Assembly (NCBI RefSeq): GCF_910578445.1
Contig: NZ_CAJTQC010000001.1
Location: 65,919 to 129,918 of the forward strand
DNA: 64,000 nt
Direction: 5' to 3'
Origin: an uncultured Duncaniella sp.
Lineage (GTDB): Bacteria > Bacteroidota > Bacteroidia > Bacteroidales > Muribaculaceae
Notes under the pieces: model-generated
The model's database searches: none
What the model was told of the DNA's origin: nothing
What the model saw: the letters and a program-made list of their open reading frames with translations, nothing else
Translations under genes and position numbers: made by a program
In this document: positions 60,355 through 64,000 of the stretch, piece after piece
How the letters are laid out: every line of letters starts with the position of its first letter
Position numbering within the stretch: the first letter of the stretch is position 1

Positions 60355-62604
60355 TTATTTACGGCGGCGTTTCTTCTTTCCGTGGTTACTTGAAAGAGCC
60401 TCGGCCACAGTCACTTTTTTCCCGAGATCATCTTCACCTTCCCGACGCAAGGTCTGACCTTTGTCATCGAGCAGGACGAAATCAAGCTGTTTCTTTTCAA
60501 GGTCCGCACGTGCGACCTTGATGTCGACATTGTCGCCAAGACGATAACGGTGATTGTAGCGACGACCGACAAGACAATGGTTCTTCTCATCAAAATCATA
60601 GTAGTCGTCGGCAAGGTCACGCATCGGGACGAGACCTTCACACAGATTGTCATTAAGCTCAATATACAGTCCCCATTCGGTAACGCCGGAAATAATTCCT
60701 GAATATGTCTCACCGATATGTTCCTGCATATACTCAACCTGCTTGTATTTGATTGACGAACGCTCGGCCATTGCCGCCGTCTGTTCCATGTCACTGGAAT
60801 GCTTGCACTGGTCTTCAAGTTTCTGAAGATTGACGCTGCGGCCTCCGGCCATATAACGTTCGAGCAGACGGTGAACCATCATGTCGGGATAACGGCGGAT
60901 TGGCGAAGTGAAATGCGTGTAGTAGTCAAATCCAAGACCGTAGTGTCCGATATTGTCGGTTGTATACACGGCCTTTGCCATCGAGCGGATAGCAAGTGTC
61001 GCCAGATAGTTTTCCTCACCGCGGCCTTTTACCTCTGACAGCATCTTATTGATCGAGCGATTGATTTCACGTGGAGTTCCGGAAGCCTTCACCTTGTAGC
61101 CGAAAGCACGTGCTATGGCTGAAAGGTCAGCAAGGCGTGTCGGGTCAGGCACATCGTGAACACGGTAGACAAATGCCTTTGGCTTTTTCTTGTCCTTAGG
61201 CTTTCCGACGAAAGTCGCAACCGTACGGTTGGCAAGCAACATGAACTCCTCAATCAACTTGTTGGCATCCTTTGAAACCTTAAAGAAGACTCCAAGAGGC
61301 TTGCCATTATCGTCAATATGGAATTTAACTTCAGCACGGTCAAACTCGACAGAGCCATTCTCATATCGCTGGCGACGCATAATTTTTGCCAGCTCATTGA
61401 GCTTCTGGATGGCCTCTACGCAATCGCCAAGGCCGGTCTCTATGACTTGCTGAGCCTCTTCATAGGCAAAACGTCGATTCGACTTGATGACAGTGCGGGC
61501 AATTTTCGAACTGATGACCTTGGCCTCGTCATCCATATGGAAAATGACCGAAAAGGCAAGTTTCTCTTCATCAGGACGCAATGAACATATGCCATTACAC
61601 AGGTGCTCGGGAAGCATCGGGACAACGCGGTCAACCAGATACACAGATGTGGCACGCTTCTGCGCCTCACGATCAATTATAGTATCAGGACGTACATAGT
61701 GGGTGACGTCTGCGATATGGACTCCAATTTCGTAGTGCCCGTTTGGAAGCACCCGGAACGAGAGGGCATCATCGAAGTCTTTCGCATCCGCCGGGTCTAT
61801 TGTGAACGTGAGGACATCACGCATGTCGAGACGCTGAGCGATAACTTCCTCCGTAATTCCGGCATCAATTTTATCGGCGGCCTTCTCGACAGCAGCAGGA
61901 TACTTGTAAGGGAGACCGAATTCGGCAAGTATCGCATGGATTTCAGTGTTGTTCTCGCCGGTACGGCCAAGAATGTCAATGACTTCTCCACTCGGATTTT
62001 TACAATCCTCTTTCCATTCGACAATCTTTACCACAGCCTTATCACCGGTTCGCCCACCTTTGAGCTTAGACTTCGGGATGAAAATATCAGTAGCGAGATA
62101 TTTCGAATCGGTCAAGAGGTATGCGAAATGTCTGTCGACCTTCAATGTGCCGATGAATGTCTGTTCTTTCTTCTCGATAATCTCCACGACTTCGGCCTCA
62201 GGCTCAGCGCCACGACGATGGGCTGCAATACTGACGCGCACCTTGTCGCCATTGAGGGCTCTCATCGAATTACGCTCGGCAACGAATATAGTTTCGCCAT
62301 CGGCATCTGTAATTACCGAATTCTTGCCGTTGCTCCTGCGCACAAAGATGCCCGTGGCATCGTTTCCTCGCTGGGGCGACTTGTATTTACCGGGCGACAC
62401 TTCGATTATCTCGCCATTAAAAGCCATTTCCACCAGCAGCAACGCAATGTTGCGTTGCTGCGTAGTGGTGGTAGCACCAATGGCATGTGCCACTTGCTTA
62501 TAATTATATGTGTTGTTCTTTTGCTGCGCAACAAATTCATTCACCTTCTTCATGAGGGCAATATTGTTTCGCGAACCGGCAACTGCATTCTTTGATTGAG
62601 CCAT
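60355..62604 (-). CDS. rnr: Ribonuclease R
   Basis: Processive 3'-5' exoribonuclease of the RNase II/VacB family that degrades structured RNA. The 749-residue chain has an N-terminal helix-turn-helix (about 20-75) and two cold-shock domains (about 80-240). The RNB catalytic domain follows, with the Asp-rich TIDPADAKDFDDAL (about 275-288), HYVRP, then YTHFTSPIRRYPDMMVHRLL. An S1 domain (GIISGVTEWGLYIEL) comes next, then a basic Lys/Arg tail (GKKKRRRK). It lies between gyrB and the polyprenyl synthase on the same strand. No anomaly. Confidence 0.95.
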   Translation of the reverse strand: MAQSKNAVAGSRNNIALMKKVNEFVAQQKNNTYNYKQVAHAIGATTTTQQRNIALLLVEMAFNGEIIEVSPGKYKSPQRGNDATGIFVRRSNGKNSVITDADGETIFVAERNSMRALNGDKVRVSIAAHRRGAEPEAEVVEIIEKKEQTFIGTLKVDRHFAYLLTDSKYLATDIFIPKSKLKGGRTGDKAVVKIVEWKEDCKNPSGEVIDILGRTGENNTEIHAILAEFGLPYKYPAAVEKAADKIDAGITEEVIAQRLDMRDVLTFTIDPADAKDFDDALSFRVLPNGHYEIGVHIADVTHYVRPDTIIDREAQKRATSVYLVDRVVPMLPEHLCNGICSLRPDEEKLAFSVIFHMDDEAKVISSKIARTVIKSNRRFAYEEAQQVIETGLGDCVEAIQKLNELAKIMRRQRYENGSVEFDRAEVKFHIDDNGKPLGVFFKVSKDANKLIEEFMLLANRTVATFVGKPKDKKKPKAFVYRVHDVPDPTRLADLSAIARAFGYKVKASGTPREINRSINKMLSEVKGRGEENYLATLAIRSMAKAVYTTDNIGHYGLGFDYYTHFTSPIRRYPDMMVHRLLERYMAGGRSVNLQKLEDQCKHSSDMEQTAAMAERSSIKYKQVEYMQEHIGETYSGIISGVTEWGLYIELNDNLCEGLVPMRDLADDYYDFDEKNHCLVGRRYNHRYRLGDNVDIKVARADLEKKQLDFVLLDDKGQTLRREGEDDLGKKVTVAEALSSNHGKKKRRRK

Positions 62605-62698
62605 AAGATACGAGGTGAGTAGAAATTGATGATTTATTTTATGAATAAACGTTTAGATAGGCTAAATCGTTTAAACAGCCGTGAAATGCAGAGAACAA

Positions 62699-64000
62699 TC
62701 AGGCGTCGATGTTGGCGTAATTGGCATTTGCCTCGATAAAGTCGCGACGCGGAGCGACATCCTCGCCCATAAGCATCGAGAAGATGCGGTCTGCTTCGAC
62801 AGCATCACTGATGGTCACCTGCTTGAGCAGACGCTGTTCAGGATCCATTGTGGTGTCGCGAAGTTCTTCCGCGCTCATCTCACCGAGACCTTTGTAGCGC
62901 TGCACCTTGGTTTTCTCGCCATTGATTGCGATGAACTGCTGCACCTGTGCGTCGGTCCAGCAATATTCTTCTTTTTTCCCACGAATCGAGCATTTGTAGA
63001 GTGGCGGAGTCGCGAGATATAGATAACCTTGTTCAATGATGGGACGCATGCGGCGGAAGAAGAATGTCATCAGGAGCGTAGCGATATGGCTGCCATCGAC
63101 ATCTGCATCGGTCATGATTATAATCTTGTGATAGGCAAGACGCGAAAGATTGATTGCCATGGGGTCTTCCTCAGTGCCAATGGTCACGCGCATTGCACGA
63201 TAGAGGCTTGTGATTTCCTGATTGTCAAGAATCTTGTGGTCCATTGCCTTCTCGACGTTAAGGATTTTACCGCGAAGCGGGAGAATAGCCTGGAATGTAC
63301 GGTTGCGGCCCTGCTTTGCCGTTCCGCCTGCCGAGTCACCCTCGACAAGGAACAGTTCGCAATCTTCGGCATGGCGAGAGGAACAGTCGGCAAGTTTTCC
63401 GGGAAGTCCGCCTCCGGCAAGCGGCGATTTGCGCTGTATTTTCTGACGGGCATTCATCGCAGCATGACGGGCCTGTGCGGCAAGCACGATCTTTTCAACT
63501 ATCGTACGGGCCTGACGGGGATGTTCCTCAAGATAATATCTGAGAGCCTCGCTTACAGCCGCAGATACCGCACCCTGCACTTCGCTATTGCCGAGTTTGG
63601 TCTTTGTCTGGCCTTCGAACTGCGGTTCGAGCACTTTGACAGAGATAACAGCAGTCAGACCCTCACGGAAGTCGTCGCCTGACACTTCAACCTTACATTT
63701 TTCAAGGAGCTTGTTGTCCTCGGCATATTTCTTAAGTGTCGTAGTGAGACCGCGACGGAAACCGGTGAGATGCGTGCCGCCTTCTATAGTATGGATATTG
63801 TTGACAAACGAATATACATTCTCATTATATGTATTGTTGTAGGTCAGCGCAACCTCGACAGGAATCCCCTGACGCTCGGTGTTGAGATGAATTACGTCGT
63901 TAATAAGCGATTCCTTGTTTGAGTCAAGATACAGAACAAACTCACGAAGACCGTCGCGCGAATAGAAAGTCTCCGTTCGCGGATTGCCTTCGGCATCGAG
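62699..64000 (-). CDS. gyrB: DNA gyrase subunit B, C-terminal part (5' end outside window)
   Basis: ATPase subunit of type II topoisomerase that introduces negative supercoils. The frame is open to the window edge, so about 433 C-terminal residues are present: the transducer domain, the TOPRIM domain with EGDSAGGTAKQGRNR and DADVDGSHIATLL, and the conserved tail with QRYKGLGEMSAEEL. The N-terminal GHKL ATPase domain is outside the window. QGRNR plus the tail ending favour gyrase over topoisomerase IV ParE. It precedes rnr by 94 bases on the same strand. Confidence 0.94.
   Translation of the reverse strand, partial: LDAEGNPRTETFYSRDGLREFVLYLDSNKESLINDVIHLNTERQGIPVEVALTYNNTYNENVYSFVNNIHTIEGGTHLTGFRRGLTTTLKKYAEDNKLLEKCKVEVSGDDFREGLTAVISVKVLEPQFEGQTKTKLGNSEVQGAVSAAVSEALRYYLEEHPRQARTIVEKIVLAAQARHAAMNARQKIQRKSPLAGGGLPGKLADCSSRHAEDCELFLVEGDSAGGTAKQGRNRTFQAILPLRGKILNVEKAMDHKILDNQEITSLYRAMRVTIGTEEDPMAINLSRLAYHKIIIMTDADVDGSHIATLLMTFFFRRMRPIIEQGYLYLATPPLYKCSIRGKKEEYCWTDAQVQQFIAINGEKTKVQRYKGLGEMSAEELRDTTMDPEQRLLKQVTISDAVEADRIFSMLMGEDVAPRRDFIEANANYANIDA

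Noticed and set aside
61603..62595. A 330-codon open frame on the plus strand inside rnr
   Set aside because: Antisense to ribonuclease R, no motifs, start and end follow the codon bias of the real gene.
1..64000. CRISPR array, insertion sequence, prophage, tRNA or rRNA genes
   Set aside because: No regularly spaced repeats, transposase, integrase, phage genes or cloverleaf-like sequence were seen; the intergenic gaps are short and mostly explained by promoters and terminators.

Overview
The window looks like a chromosomal segment of a gut-type Bacteroidales bacterium, most likely a Muribaculaceae relative. This rests on protein families typical of that order (SprA, DUF4286, the GlsA/GlsB glycine-lipid pair, a GH127/146-like arabinofuranosidase, class I fumarase, class II B12-dependent ribonucleotide reductase). 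It also rests on many copies of the Bacteroidetes -7 promoter element TAnnTTTG just upstream of genes, and on few recognisable Shine-Dalgarno sites. The species assignment is inference. Most of the segment is core genome; I see no insertion sequence, prophage, CRISPR array, rRNA or tRNA.

Layout. 1-4553 (+): end of class I fumarase, an orphan sensor kinase, then prmC, recX and a ComF-type phosphoribosyltransferase. 4668-7618 (+): an Omp85-type barrel protein and a lipid A phosphoethanolamine transferase-like protein. 7647-10247 (-): class II NrdJ. 10418-11170 (+): a nitroreductase. 11273-18409 (-): a heavy-metal RND efflux operon (adaptor, pump, outer-membrane channel) running directly into a tandem two-domain rhamnogalacturonan acetylesterase-like gene. 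18624-22484 (+): alpha/beta hydrolase, membrane-anchored MurF-like ligase, atypical D-Ala-D-Ala ligase and a previously hidden 58-residue two-helix membrane protein. 22513-24564: rlmH (-), nadC (+), a HAD phosphatase (-). 24762-32207 (+): purL, then etfB-etfA-acyl-CoA dehydrogenase. 32297-35882 (-): rluA-type pseudouridine synthase, glsA-like and glsB-like acyltransferases, galE. 36002-45526 (+): ruvA, giant sprA, pncB. 45629-47271 (-): a 51-residue membrane protein and a TPR protein. 47791-55006 (+): GH127/146-like enzyme, dus, cdsA, a GH13 lipoprotein, a small winged-helix protein, a family 2 glycosyltransferase. 55027-64000 (-): ruvC, DUF4286, cstA, an NlpC/P60 peptidase, tatD, a polyprenyl synthase, rnr and the end of gyrB.

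How the parts work together. Envelope themes recur: Omp85 barrel, lipid A modification, glycine lipids, phospholipid precursor (CdsA), a peptidoglycan-precursor ligase pair, a peptide-recycling endopeptidase, the SprA translocon and metal efflux. Plant-glycan use is represented by the esterase, the arabinofuranosidase and the amylase-like lipoprotein, but there is no SusC/SusD pair here. Both routes to NAD are present (nadC de novo, pncB salvage).

The best candidate for an under-described system is 18624-22484. A MurF-like ligase with about 165 residues of membrane segments sits beside a Ddl whose acceptor-binding serine position is occupied by tyrosine, with an alpha/beta hydrolase upstream and a tiny membrane protein downstream. 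The regulatory layer is also informative: a 35-bp palindrome covering the cdsA -7 element, several long perfect hairpins filling the gaps between convergent genes, and a sprA gene whose signal peptide lies upstream of the only standard in-frame start.
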